Below are positions 40,936 through 49,724 of a DNA stretch of 64,000 nucleotides, one piece after another. The notes under the pieces are model-generated. The model made no database searches. It saw only the letters and a program-made list of their open reading frames with translations, and had not been told where the DNA came from. Where the stretch lies: NCBI GenBank assembly GCA_965226755.1, contig CBDDDT010000002.1, positions 186,001 to 250,000 of the forward strand, written 5' to 3'. Source of the DNA: Bog-113 sp965226755 (GTDB lineage Bacteria; Acidobacteriota; Terriglobia; Bryobacterales; Bryobacteraceae). The position numbers and the translations under genes are program-made. Numbering within the stretch: the first letter of the stretch is position 1; each line of letters begins with the position of its first letter.

Positions 40936-41739
40936 TTATCCTTGAGGGTCGCCGCGGCGGCCGAGGAAGCGTTTGAGCTCATCGGCGAGCGCGGGGACGG
41001 TGATGGCGAAGTTGCCGCCGTAGATGGTGTTGTTTCCGGCGAAGTCGAAGGTGACGGCGCCGGCCTCTTCAGCGATTATTTTGAGCGGCGCGAGATCCCA
41101 GGGCTTGGCCTGGGTTTCGATCCAGACATCGGCGCGGCCGCTGGAGACGAGCATGGCGTCGACACAGCCGCCCATGCTGCGCACGGTCCAGACGCCGCCG
41201 AGCCAGTCGAGCAAGTCCGCGGCGAAGGGGTAACGATGGGCATAGCTGAGGCCGTTGAAGCAGACCAGGGCGTCCGGAAGGCGGGTGATGTTGGAGATGG
41301 CGATTTTTTGCGGTTCGGCGCCGGGCGCGGTTTCCCACCACGCGCCCTCGCCTTTGGCGGCGAAGAACATCTCACCGTATGCGGGAAAGTACGCGAATCC
41401 GGCGACGACTTCGTGGTCTGTTTCGAGGCCGATCAGGACGCTCCAGGCGCGCGTTCCGCGAATGAAGTCACGCGTGCCGTCGATGGGGTCGATAATCCAC
41501 TTGCGGCCGTTGGAGGATTCTTGGAGCGCGCCTTCTTCGCCGAGGAGCCCGTCGCCGGGGAAGGCGTCGCGGAGTTCGGCGGCAATGAGCTTTTCGCACT
41601 CTTTGTCGGCGATGGTGACGGGCGACTCGTCGGACTTGGATTCAACGCCGATGCCGCGGCCGCGGTACTCGAGCGCCAGATCGCCGGCACGACGGGCGAT
41701 GTCGCGCCCGATCCGGAGTTCGCGTTGATGGGATGCCAT
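40936..41739 (-). CDS. inositol monophosphatase family protein (HisN-like phosphatase)
   Basis: A 267-residue Mg2+-dependent phosphatase. The metal-site motifs are LLGEEGALQ (about 65-73), WIIDPIDGTRDFIRG (about 81-95), and the C-terminal AKPWDLAPLKIIAEEAG (about 205-221) with its conserved Asp. Family members hydrolyse inositol phosphate, histidinol phosphate or related substrates. The GTRDFIRG form after DPID resembles HisN-type histidinol-phosphatases, but no his genes are near. It is co-transcribed with the ADH gene, and its start is 26 bp from the divergent hypothetical gene. Confidence 0.88.
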   Translation of the reverse strand: MASHQRELRIGRDIARRAGDLALEYRGRGIGVESKSDESPVTIADKECEKLIAAELRDAFPGDGLLGEEGALQESSNGRKWIIDPIDGTRDFIRGTRAWSVLIGLETDHEVVAGFAYFPAYGEMFFAAKGEGAWWETAPGAEPQKIAISNITRLPDALVCFNGLSYAHRYPFAADLLDWLGGVWTVRSMGGCVDAMLVSSGRADVWIETQAKPWDLAPLKIIAEEAGAVTFDFAGNNTIYGGNFAITVPALADELKRFLGRRGDPQG

Positions 41740-41752
41740 TACAACTACAGGG

Positions 41753-41758
41753 TAAGAT
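41753..41758 (+). promoter_or_regulatory. candidate -10 box close to a start codon
   Basis: TAAGAT ends 7 bases before the ATG at 41766, within the 26-bp gap between divergent genes. As at 12912, this spacing would give a leaderless transcript. There is no clear -35 box. Confidence 0.3.
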
Positions 41759-41765
41759 AGCGTCC

Positions 41766-42155
41766 ATGGAGAACTTCCGCGAGTTCCGCTGCGGGCCCGA
41801 TCCGTTTGGGCGGACGTGGCAGATCTATTTCAAATGGCTGCAGACAGCGATCTCCATTCGGCACAGCGATTCCGTGGACGTGAAGTTTGTGTTCAAGGTG
41901 GACGCGGAAGACGGCGCGAAGACGATCTCCATGCCGCACCTGACGCTGCGAGAACTGGCGCGCGATATGGATATCAAAATGACGGATGCCTGGGTGGCGC
42001 GTTTAGCGAAGCAGCATTTGGAATTTTTGATTTTGTCGGGCGAAGACATGGAAAAGGATCTGATCACGCCATCGCCGGAGCAACTCCGCCGTTACGCCGG
42101 GAATGAGAAGAAGTGGGAAGCGGAGCAGGTTCGCAGCCGCCGCGGCGCGGCATAG
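41766..42155 (+). CDS. conserved hypothetical protein, 129 aa
   Basis: A 129-residue soluble protein (MENFREFRCGPDPFGRTWQI at the start). It has a beta-rich first half including FKWLQTAISIRHSDSVDVKF, then a helical second half, LTLRELARDMDIKMTDAWVA, and a charged tail. No signal peptide, membrane segment or known catalytic motif is seen and no family is recognised. The ATG at 41766 is used because the open frame upstream would overlap the divergent phosphatase gene. The next gene starts 26 bp downstream. Confidence 0.7.
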   Translation: MENFREFRCGPDPFGRTWQIYFKWLQTAISIRHSDSVDVKFVFKVDAEDGAKTISMPHLTLRELARDMDIKMTDAWVARLAKQHLEFLILSGEDMEKDLITPSPEQLRRYAGNEKKWEAEQVRSRRGAA

Positions 42156-42181
42156 AGTCGGATCGGACGGGACGGCTGCGT

Positions 42182-44002
42182 ATGCCGGGCGACAAACTCA
42201 CCAGGCGCTGGCTGCTTGGCCAACTGGCGGCGTGCGGCGCGGCGCTGGCGCAAACCGGGGCGGCCACTTCTAGCGCGGGCGCGGCGAGCGATCCGCTGCG
42301 CGGTTTGAGGCATGGGCATCCGCGGCTGATCCTTCCGGACAGCGAACTGGGGCGCATTCAGGCGCTGACCCGGGAACATCCGGTGGCGGGCAAGTTGCGC
42401 GAGAGTCTGGAGCACGACGCGGAGAAGCTGCTGACGACGCCGCCGGTGGAGTACAAAATGGTGGGCCCGCGTTTGTTGGCGCAGAGCCGGCGGCTGGTGG
42501 ACCGGGTATACACGCTGGCGCTGCTCTTTCGGCTGGACGGACGGGGACAGCACCTGGAGCGAGCGCTGAAGGAACTGCGCGCGGCGGCGCTGTTCCCGAA
42601 CTGGAATCCGGATCACTTTCTGGACGTGGCGGAGATGACGCACGGATTCGCCATCGCGTACGACTGGCTTTACCCGGCGCTGGTGGACGCGGACCGGGAC
42701 TGGATTCGAGCCGCTCTGCTCGAAAAGGGCCTGGCGCTGGGGGCGGCGCAGTATAAAGAGCCGGCTTCCTGGGTTGGGGCGAATCATAGCTGGAACCTGG
42801 TCTGTAACAGCGGCCTCGCCATGGGCGCGCTAGCGCTGGGGGATGAGCAGCCGGAGATCGCGACGACGATTCTGAGGAGCGCTTTCGATTCGCTGCCGCG
42901 GGCGCTGGCGACCTATGCTCCGGACGGCGGATGGCCGGAAGGGCCGGGATATTGGAATTACGGGACGCGGTATCTGGTGAGTCTGCTGGCTTCGATGGAA
43001 AGCGCGCTGGATGACGACCGCGGGTTTTCCGGCGCGCACGGGTTCGACCGCACGGGCCGGTTCCGCATTTACTTCACAGGTCCCACGGGGAAGACGTTCA
43101 ATTTCGCGGATTCGGGCGATGACGCGGGGACGGCGGCGGAGATGTTCTGGCTGGCGCGCCGTTTCGATGAGCCGGTGTATGCGTGGCAGGAGGCGCGGGA
43201 AGCGGATCGCGCGCCGCACACCGATCCCATGGATGTGATTTGGTTCTATAAAGAAGCCCGATCGCCGCAGGCGGAAGAGTGGCCCCCGGACGCCTTGTTC
43301 ACGGGCGTGCAGGTCGCATTCCTGCGCACGTCGTGGGACGATCCGGACGCATTGTTCGTAGGCGTGAAGGGCGGCGATAACAAGGCAAACCACAGCCATC
43401 TGGATCTCGGCTCATTCGTGCTGGACGGCGGCGGATTGCGGTGGGCATACGATCCGGGGCCGGAGGACTTGAACGCGCCGGGATATCTCAGCGCCAAGAG
43501 ATTCGGGTACTTCAAGGCCAGCACGGAAGCGCATAGCACGATTTTGATCGACGGGGAGAATCAGGACCGGAAGGCGGACGCGCGGGTGACGCATCACGAG
43601 TTCGGGCCGGATTTGAGCTGGGTGCAGATCGATCTGAGCCACGCGTATCCCGGCAAGGTGAAGCAACTGCAGAGGCGCATCGGCATTTCGCAAAAGCAGG
43701 CGGTGATCGTTCAGGACACGATGCAGTCGGATGTGGCGGTGGAGCCGCTGTGGGGCATGATGACGGACGCGGACATCAGCGTGAACGGCCAGTTGGCGGA
43801 GTTGAAGAAGAATGACTGGATCCTCTCGTGCGAGATCCGGTCGCCGCACCATGCGGTGTTCGATGTGGTTCAGAAAGAGAACACCAAGAAGCTGGTGGCG
43901 CGGGTGGGCTCCAAGGTGACTGAACTCGATCTGAATATCGTCCTGACGCCGCACCGCGCGGGACAGCCGAAGCCGGTGGTTTCGAAACACTTCCCGGCGT
44001 AG
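42182..44002 (+). CDS. heparinase II/III family protein
   Basis: A 606-residue exported polysaccharide lyase-like protein. The start at ATG 42182 begins a twin-arginine-type signal (KLTRRWLLGQLAACGAALAQ). An alpha/alpha toroid domain follows: HPRLILPDSELGRIQALT (about 65-82), TLALLFRLDG, HGFAIAYDWLYPAL and NHSWNLVCNSGLAMGALAL. The C-terminal beta-sandwich opens with NKANHSHLDLGSFVLDGGG, in which the histidine is the family's conserved position. Members cleave uronic-acid polymers such as heparin or alginate; the true substrate here is not evident. Confidence 0.88.
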   Translation: MPGDKLTRRWLLGQLAACGAALAQTGAATSSAGAASDPLRGLRHGHPRLILPDSELGRIQALTREHPVAGKLRESLEHDAEKLLTTPPVEYKMVGPRLLAQSRRLVDRVYTLALLFRLDGRGQHLERALKELRAAALFPNWNPDHFLDVAEMTHGFAIAYDWLYPALVDADRDWIRAALLEKGLALGAAQYKEPASWVGANHSWNLVCNSGLAMGALALGDEQPEIATTILRSAFDSLPRALATYAPDGGWPEGPGYWNYGTRYLVSLLASMESALDDDRGFSGAHGFDRTGRFRIYFTGPTGKTFNFADSGDDAGTAAEMFWLARRFDEPVYAWQEAREADRAPHTDPMDVIWFYKEARSPQAEEWPPDALFTGVQVAFLRTSWDDPDALFVGVKGGDNKANHSHLDLGSFVLDGGGLRWAYDPGPEDLNAPGYLSAKRFGYFKASTEAHSTILIDGENQDRKADARVTHHEFGPDLSWVQIDLSHAYPGKVKQLQRRIGISQKQAVIVQDTMQSDVAVEPLWGMMTDADISVNGQLAELKKNDWILSCEIRSPHHAVFDVVQKENTKKLVARVGSKVTELDLNIVLTPHRAGQPKPVVSKHFPA

Positions 44003-44020
44003 GGCGCGGGGGAGCAGGCG

Positions 44021-44521
44021 TCAGGAACTGCCGATCAGGATTCCGGCGGCGAATACCAGGGCGCCTCCGAAGACCACCTGAACCAGGCTCATGGCGAAAC
44101 TGGATTTGAAGTAGCGGTAGCGAATCCAGGAGATGACGAATAATTCCAGGGCGACCACGAGGTAAGCGAGCTGGAGCGCGCGATGGAGATTGGCGATCAA
44201 AAACGGCAGGGTATGGAGGAAGCCGCCGATAAAGGTCATGGCGCCGGTGACGATGCCGCGGAACACGGGATTGCCGCGGCCGGTGAGTTCGCCATCGTCA
44301 GACAGGCCTTCGGAGAATGCCATGGAGATGCCGGCGCCGACCGCCGAGGCGGCGCCGACCAGGAATACGGTATGGGATTTGTGGGTGGCGAAGGCGGTGG
44401 CGAAGATGGGCGCGAGGGTGGATACGGAGCCATCCATCAGACCGGCGAGGCCGGGCTGGACGATCCGCAGGATAAAGCTTTTGTCGTCCCCCGGCAGGGC
44501 GAAGAGAGTGTCGTCAGCCAT
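44021..44521 (-). CDS. VIT1/CCC1-family membrane protein
   Basis: A 166-residue membrane protein related to the VIT1/CCC1 ferrous iron and manganese transporter family. The first helix motif LAGLMDGSVSTLAPIFATAF (about 25-44) corresponds to the family's DG-containing helix, and the second, AVGAGISMAFSEGLSDDGEL (about 60-79), to its GxxSMAxxE helix; three further hydrophobic segments follow. No cytosolic ferritin-like domain is fused. It probably exports or sequesters divalent metal. Start of this gene and stop of pta lie 6 bp apart on the same strand. Confidence 0.8.
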   Translation of the reverse strand: MADDTLFALPGDDKSFILRIVQPGLAGLMDGSVSTLAPIFATAFATHKSHTVFLVGAASAVGAGISMAFSEGLSDDGELTGRGNPVFRGIVTGAMTFIGGFLHTLPFLIANLHRALQLAYLVVALELFVISWIRYRYFKSSFAMSLVQVVFGGALVFAAGILIGSS

Positions 44522-44527
44522 AAGCGG

Positions 44528-45487
44528 TTACTGGCAAGCGGTCAGGATAGCCATATGATAAATGTCCTGCCAGGAGCAGCCGCGCGATAAATCGTTCATA
44601 GGACGGGCCAGCCCCTGCAAGATGGGCCCGATGGCGGTGGCGCCGGCGAGGCGTTCCACCAGTTTATAAGCGATGTTGCCGGAATTCAGGTCGGGGAAGA
44701 CGAGGGTGTTGGTGAGCCCGGTGACGCGCGAAGTGGGGGCTTTGGAACGGCCGATATGCTCGACCAGCGCGGCGTCGGCCTGGAGTTCCCCATCGACGCG
44801 CAATTCCGGAGCGCGTTCGCGGACGATCTCGAGGGCGCGCCGGACGAGCGCGGCCTTCTCGTGGGCGGCGCTGCCGTGGGTGGAAAAGGAAAGAAGCGCG
44901 ACGGCGGGCTCGACTCCGAGAATCGCGCGGGTGGTATGAGAAGCGGCGATGGCGATGCCGGCGAGCTGGCCGGCATCGGGAGCCACGACAACGGCGCAAT
45001 CCGCGAAACAGAGGAGCCCGCCGCTGCCGTAGAGAGGTTCAGGGAGCGCGATCAGCATGGCGCTTGAAAGAAGACTGGCGCCGGGCGCGAGCCCGATGCA
45101 GTGGAGCGCGGCGCGGACGGTGTCGCCGGTGGTGTTCACGGCGCCCCCCACGCAGCCGTCCGCCAATCCGGCGGCCACCATGAGCGCGGCGCGATAGAGC
45201 GGAACAGCCGCGGCGCGACGGGCGTCGTCCTCCGTGATTCCTTTGGGGCGGCGGCGCTCGAAGTACAGCTGGGCAAGGTATTCGTCGAGCACGGGTTCAG
45301 TGAGCAGGATGGGGTCGGCAAGGCGCTCTTCGGCGAGCCGCGCGGCGGCCGTGACGACGCGGGGATCGCCGCCTTCGGGGAAGACGAGGCGTTTGGGATT
45401 CTCGCGGGCGCGCCGCTTCAAACGAGCGAACAGTTCGTGCGCGGTGGGAGCCAGTGGCAACGGATCATTTTCGCAGAAGGTTCCCAC
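44528..45487 (-). CDS. pta: phosphate acetyl/butyryltransferase family protein
   Basis: A 319-residue single-domain phosphotransacetylase that interconverts acetyl-CoA and acetyl phosphate. The typical motifs are RLVFPEGGDPRVVTAAARLA (about 33-52), ADGCVGGAVNTTGDTVRAAL (about 110-129), AGIAIAASHTTRAILG, VALLSFSTHGSA, and the C-terminal NTLVFPDLNSGNIAYKLVERLAGATAIGPILQG. It lacks the N-terminal regulatory domain of the long enteric Pta. No ackA is adjacent. The start lies 39 bp from the divergent ruvX gene. Confidence 0.9.
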   Translation of the reverse strand: MGTFCENDPLPLAPTAHELFARLKRRARENPKRLVFPEGGDPRVVTAAARLAEERLADPILLTEPVLDEYLAQLYFERRRPKGITEDDARRAAAVPLYRAALMVAAGLADGCVGGAVNTTGDTVRAALHCIGLAPGASLLSSAMLIALPEPLYGSGGLLCFADCAVVVAPDAGQLAGIAIAASHTTRAILGVEPAVALLSFSTHGSAAHEKAALVRRALEIVRERAPELRVDGELQADAALVEHIGRSKAPTSRVTGLTNTLVFPDLNSGNIAYKLVERLAGATAIGPILQGLARPMNDLSRGCSWQDIYHMAILTACQ

Positions 45488-45493
45488 TATAAT
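45488..45493 (+). promoter_or_regulatory. candidate -10 box for ruvX-mltG
   Basis: A perfect TATAAT in the 39-bp gap between divergent pta and ruvX, 33 bp before the ruvX ATG. No good -35 at 17 bp. Confidence 0.4.
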
Positions 45494-45526
45494 GAGATCG
45501 CGCCGGTTTCCCGAGCGTTTTTACCA

Positions 45527-45967
45527 ATGATAGAAAGAGTTCTCGCGCTCGATCTGGGGACGCGCCGGATCGGACTGGCGGTCAGCGACGAATTACATCT
45601 GACGGCCCAGGGCATTCCCACGCTGGTCCGGCGGAATTTGCGGAGCGACGTTGAAGAGCTGGCGCGGATTGTCCAGGAGAAGGGCGTCGGTCGAATTCTG
45701 CTGGGCGATCCGCGGCGCATGAGCGGGCAGCAGGGGCGGCAATCGGAGTGGGCAAGCGATTTCGCGGCGCGGCTGGAGAAGCGGCTGGGGCTGCCGGTGG
45801 AGCTTTGGGATGAGCGCCTGACCAGCCGCGAGGCGGAGCGCACGCTGCGCGGGAGCGGCATCGCGAACCAGGATCGAAAGGCCGCGATCGACCGGCTTTC
45901 GGCGGTGATTCTTCTGCAGAGCTATCTGGATGCGCAGCAGTGGCGATCTGAGGAGACGGCGCATTGA
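45527..45967 (+). CDS. ruvX: Holliday junction resolvase-like RuvX/YqgF
   Basis: A 146-residue RNase H-fold nuclease of the RuvX (YqgF) family, needed for 16S rRNA 5' end maturation in E. coli and proposed as a Holliday junction resolvase. Motifs are VLALDLGTRRIGLAVSD (about 5-21) with the catalytic Asp, RILLGDPRRMSGQQG, and LWDERLTSREAERTLRGSG (about 96-114); IDRLSAVILLQSYLD closes. The ATG at 45527 is chosen because the open frame upstream is antisense to pta. The stop overlaps the mltG start by 4 bp, a common pairing. Confidence 0.92.
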   Translation: MIERVLALDLGTRRIGLAVSDELHLTAQGIPTLVRRNLRSDVEELARIVQEKGVGRILLGDPRRMSGQQGRQSEWASDFAARLEKRLGLPVELWDERLTSREAERTLRGSGIANQDRKAAIDRLSAVILLQSYLDAQQWRSEETAH

Positions 45968-46965
45968 AAATCGTGTTCCGGCTGTTTTTTCTGCTTTTGT
46001 TCGTGGTGATGGTGGCTTGCGCGTGGGTGTGGCACGGATTGAATCAGCCGTACCAGGGATTTCAGGACCGGGTTTTCATGGATTTTCCAGTGAAGACGCG
46101 CACCGAGGAAATCGCGCGGCTGCTGGCGGACAAGGGCGTCGTGCGGAAGGCGTGGTATTTCACGGCGGCGCGCGTGCTTTCGCCGCATTCGGTTTTGCAA
46201 GCGGGCGAGTATAAGTTCGATCAGCCGGCGTCGGCGCTGGAGGTGTTCGCGCGAATCGCGCGCGGGGACACTTACTACCAGGTGCTCACGGTTCCGGAAG
46301 GCCACAATATTTTCGACATCGCGCAGGATTTGAAGCCGCTGGATCTGATCTCGCCCGATGATTTTCTCAAGGCGGCGCGGGATCCCGCTTTGATCCGGGA
46401 CCTGGATCCGGCGGCGCCCTCGCTTGAAGGGTATCTTTTTCCGGATTCCTACCGGATCAATAAGCATACGACGCCGGAGTCGCTTTGCCGGACGATGACG
46501 GGGCGCTTTCGCGAACAGTGGAAGGCGCTGGGCGCGGCGCAGAGCGCACATGATGTGGTGACGCTGGCGTCGATGGTCGAGCGCGAGGCGAAGCTTCCGG
46601 AGGAGCGCCCGCGGATCGCATCGGTGTTTACGAACCGCCTGCAGCGGGGCATCAAGCTGGATTGTGATCCAACCACGGTTTATGCGGCGCTGCTGGAGAA
46701 CCGATACCGCGGCAAGATTTACCGCTCAGATCTGGCGAGCCCGAACGCTTACAACACCTATACGAACGCGGGCCTGCCGCCGGGGCCGATCGCCAATCCG
46801 GGGGTGGGATCGCTGAAGGCGGCCATCACGCCGGCGAAGACGGAGTATTTGTACTTCGTAGCGAAGGGCGACGGGTCGGGCGGGCACACATTCACCGACA
46901 ATCTGGTGGCGCACTTGGCGGCCGTGACGATGATGCGCGCGGCGCAGAGTTCACGGGGGAAGTGA
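45964..46965 (+). CDS. mltG: endolytic murein transglycosylase MltG
   Basis: A 333-residue membrane-anchored lytic transglycosylase that cuts nascent glycan strands and sets their length. An N-terminal membrane anchor (FRLFFLLLFVVMVACAWVW), a LysM-like region ending YYQVLTVPEGHNIFDIA, and the catalytic core with the active glutamate in SMVEREAKLPEERPRIASVF (about 200) and LDCDPTTVYAALL are present; SPNAYNTYTNAGLPPGPI completes the fold. TTG start overlapping ruvX by 4 bp; the stop overlaps the next gene's GTG start. Confidence 0.94.
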   Translation: MKIVFRLFFLLLFVVMVACAWVWHGLNQPYQGFQDRVFMDFPVKTRTEEIARLLADKGVVRKAWYFTAARVLSPHSVLQAGEYKFDQPASALEVFARIARGDTYYQVLTVPEGHNIFDIAQDLKPLDLISPDDFLKAARDPALIRDLDPAAPSLEGYLFPDSYRINKHTTPESLCRTMTGRFREQWKALGAAQSAHDVVTLASMVEREAKLPEERPRIASVFTNRLQRGIKLDCDPTTVYAALLENRYRGKIYRSDLASPNAYNTYTNAGLPPGPIANPGVGSLKAAITPAKTEYLYFVAKGDGSGGHTFTDNLVAHLAAVTMMRAAQSSRGK

Positions 46966-47414
46966 GCGCGAAGGGCCGCGGCGCGCGGTCGAAGATCGCG
47001 GCGGCGCTGGCGGCGCGACAAATCACGCGGGTGGGCGAGCCGGAATGGGCGGCTCTGCGGGACGAGATGCCGGAGGTGTCCGAAGCAACCCTGCGCAGGC
47101 ATCTGCTGGAGTTGGGAGCCGCGCTAGACCAGCCCTGGCGCGGCGTGGATACCCAGTCGCTTGACGGCTTGGAACGCACCCTAAGAGATTTGACGGTTGA
47201 GTATGCGCGGCAACCGGAACTGGTGCGCGAGTTGGTGATCGCCGCAAAAGATAGAGCCCGCTTCGCGGCGCGCAACGCAAAGGTCGCGGCGGAGAAGCGG
47301 GCTCTCAAGAACGAGATGGCCGAGTGGATGCTGGTCTGGCTAGGAGATCCGCGGATGTTCGCGGACTGGGTCAGCCTGCGCCGGGCAATCCTTTCGAACC
47401 GGACAGAGAATTAG
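46962..47414 (+). CDS. hypothetical protein coupled to mltG
   Basis: A 150-residue soluble, highly helical, charged protein (SKIAAALAARQITRVGEPEW near the start). A winged-helix-like opening (VSEATLRRHLLELGAAL) is followed by a long helical region (LVREVLVIAAKD-like and RFAARNAKVAAEKRAL). The GTG start overlaps the mltG stop (GTGA), so it is translated with it. I recognise no family; a DNA-binding role is only a guess. It ends overlapping the convergent next gene by 4 bp. Confidence 0.7.
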   Translation: MSAKGRGARSKIAAALAARQITRVGEPEWAALRDEMPEVSEATLRRHLLELGAALDQPWRGVDTQSLDGLERTLRDLTVEYARQPELVRELVIAAKDRARFAARNAKVAAEKRALKNEMAEWMLVWLGDPRMFADWVSLRRAILSNRTEN

Positions 47415-47728
47415 TTCAGCGAAACGGATTCGACTTTGATCATGTCGCCGTCGACGCTGCCGGTTACGGTGGCTTTCAGATCTTTCTCTTTGGCCGTGCC
47501 TTTCAGGGCGGCGAGCGCCTTCGCGTTGCCGTCTTCGTCAAACTTCATGAACTTACCGTCGGCGGTCATGATGCCGTAACCGCTCTTGGAGCAGGCAATC
47601 GCGCACTTAGAGGTATGCGCAGCAAGGTCATCTTTCCCCTTGCACATGTTGTCGACTAAAGTGCCGCTGAACGAATCAGCAAAAGCAGCGGCGGAAAAGA
47701 GCATTGAGATAGCAAGAATCTTCTTCAT
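47411..47728 (-). CDS. small periplasmic protein
   Basis: A 105-residue exported protein: signal peptide (KKILAISMLFSAAAFADS), then FSGTLVDNMCKGK, a second and third cysteine in HTSKCAIACSKSGYG (about 38-52), DGKFMKFDEDGNAKALAAL, and a final strand pair (DLKATVTGSVDGDMIKVES). The pattern of a short OB-like or DUF-type secreted domain with three cysteines recurs in Acidobacteria; function unknown. Confidence 0.75.
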   Translation of the reverse strand: MKKILAISMLFSAAAFADSFSGTLVDNMCKGKDDLAAHTSKCAIACSKSGYGIMTADGKFMKFDEDGNAKALAALKGTAKEKDLKATVTGSVDGDMIKVESVSLN

Positions 47729-47828
47729 AAGCGTAGTCTATATCACCCGATACGTAGTGAAGAGGAAGCCGAGATGGGGACGGTTGTGATATTCGGCACG
47801 TCTGCCGCCGTGAGCGATTCTAAGAGGA

Positions 47829-49676
47829 ATGGAAGAAGAAGTAGCCGGGAAGATTTATGACGGGAGGCTGATGCGGCGTCTGCTGGGCTATATGCTTCCC
47901 TACTGGCGTCGCACGGCGATCGCGCTAGCGTGTCTTCTGGTTTATTCGACGGTGCAAGTGTGCGGTCCACTGCTGACCAAGGTGGCGATCGACCGTTACC
48001 TGGCGCCGGGCGGGAAGGGTTCGGTGCTGGATGGGTGGCTGTCGGCCGATCCGTTCACGGGAATGGCGCAGATCGCGGCGCTGTACCTGGCGGTGATTAC
48101 GGCGGGGTTTCTCGCGGAATTCGGGCAGACCTGGCTGATGCAGGTGACCGGGCAGTATGCGATGTTCGATCTCCGCAAAGAGCTCATGCGGCATCTGCAG
48201 CGGCTGGATGTGGCCTTTTACGATCACAATCCGGTGGGGCGGCTGGTCACGCGCGTGACGACGGATGTGGATGTCCTGAACGATTTGTTTTCCTCGGGGC
48301 TGGTGGCGCTGATGGGCGATCTGCCCACGCTGCTGTTTATCACGATCGCGATGTTCCGGCTGAGTCCGGGGCTGGCGTTGATCATGCTTGGGGTGATGCC
48401 GTTCGTCATCGCGGCGACGGCGATTTTCCGGCGATCGGTGTCGCAGAGCTACCGGCGTATTCGGGTGGCGATCGCGCAGATCAACGCCTATCTGCAGGAA
48501 CATATCGTGGGAATCGTGGTGCTGCAGATTTTCAATCGCGAACGGCGCAGCCGCGACGAATTCGAAGAGGTCAACCGCGCGCATATGGAAGCGTATAAGG
48601 ACGCCATTGTGGCGTACGGTTGGTTTTATCCCGTCATCGAGTTCTTCGCTTATTTGGCGCTAGCCGGGATTCTGACGTACGGCGGTTACCGGGTGAGAGC
48701 GGGAGCGCTATCGCTCGGAGTCGTGGTTGCGTTTCTGCAATATGGCATGCGGTTTTTCCAGCCGATCCAAGATCTCAGCGAGAAATACAACATCCTGCAA
48801 AGCGCGATGGCCGCTTCCGAGCGCGTGTTCAAGCTGCTGGACACACCCGTTCATATCGCGTCGCCGAACGCGCCTCGGCCGGCCCCGGCTGGCACGCGCA
48901 TCGAATTCGATCACGTGTGGTTCGCGTATCGGGATGAAGAATGGGTGCTGCGGGACCTGAGCTTCACGATCGAGCCGGGAGAAACAATTGCGATCGTGGG
49001 CCACACCGGCGCGGGCAAGACCACGCTAATCAGCTTGCTGCTGCGCTTTTACGACGTGAGCCGGGGAACGATTCGGGTGGGCGGAGTGGATATCAAGGAA
49101 TTCGATCCGCGGGAACTGCGCAGGCAATTCGGGGTGGTGCTGCAGGATCCCTATCTGTTCACCGGAACTGTGCTCGAGAATATCCGGCTGGGCTCCGAGG
49201 ACCTGTTGATGGAGCACATCCTGGAAGCGGCTGAGCAGGTGAACGTGATGGAGTTTGTGGAGAGTTTGCCCTTGGGCTTCGCGCAGCCGCTGGCGGAGCG
49301 AGGCAACTCGCTTTCGACAGGACAGAAACAGCTGATCAGCTTCGCGCGGGCGCTGGCGCGAAAGCCGCGATTCCTGATTCTGGACGAAGCGACGTCGAGC
49401 GTGGATACGGAGACGGAGTTTCGCGTTCGCGAGGCGCTTCACCGCATGGTGAGCGGCCGCACGTCGATCATCATCGCGCATCGTCTGAGCACGATTCAGC
49501 GCGCCGATCGCATCTTCGTGATGCACAAGGGGGAGCTGCGGGAAAGCGGGACGCATCAGGAACTGCTGGCGCGGCGCGGCATTTACTGGAAGCTGTATCA
49601 GCTGCAGTACAAAGACCAGGACATACCGGGATTCGACCCGAAGAGCGACACCGGAACGGCATTGCGCACGGCGTGA
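47829..49676 (+). CDS. ABC transporter, fused permease and ATPase (MsbA-like)
   Basis: A 615-residue half-transporter that exports lipid or drug substrates as a dimer. Six membrane helices occupy about 20-310 (LLGYMLPYWRRTAIALACLL onward). The ATPase follows: Walker A GHTGAGKTTLISLLLRF (about 390), Q-loop GVVLQDPYLFTGT, signature LSTGQKQLISFARAL, Walker B RFLILDEATSSVD, and switch histidine IIIAHRLSTIQRA. The tail after about 590 is short and charged. It is a single gene with no adjacent partner, so a homodimer is likely. Substrate unknown. Confidence 0.93.
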   Translation: MEEEVAGKIYDGRLMRRLLGYMLPYWRRTAIALACLLVYSTVQVCGPLLTKVAIDRYLAPGGKGSVLDGWLSADPFTGMAQIAALYLAVITAGFLAEFGQTWLMQVTGQYAMFDLRKELMRHLQRLDVAFYDHNPVGRLVTRVTTDVDVLNDLFSSGLVALMGDLPTLLFITIAMFRLSPGLALIMLGVMPFVIAATAIFRRSVSQSYRRIRVAIAQINAYLQEHIVGIVVLQIFNRERRSRDEFEEVNRAHMEAYKDAIVAYGWFYPVIEFFAYLALAGILTYGGYRVRAGALSLGVVVAFLQYGMRFFQPIQDLSEKYNILQSAMAASERVFKLLDTPVHIASPNAPRPAPAGTRIEFDHVWFAYRDEEWVLRDLSFTIEPGETIAIVGHTGAGKTTLISLLLRFYDVSRGTIRVGGVDIKEFDPRELRRQFGVVLQDPYLFTGTVLENIRLGSEDLLMEHILEAAEQVNVMEFVESLPLGFAQPLAERGNSLSTGQKQLISFARALARKPRFLILDEATSSVDTETEFRVREALHRMVSGRTSIIIAHRLSTIQRADRIFVMHKGELRESGTHQELLARRGIYWKLYQLQYKDQDIPGFDPKSDTGTALRTA

Positions 49677-49724
49677 GTTGCGCTGCGAGGGCCCGGCGTT
49701 GTACTCTCGCACGGAAAGCCCCTC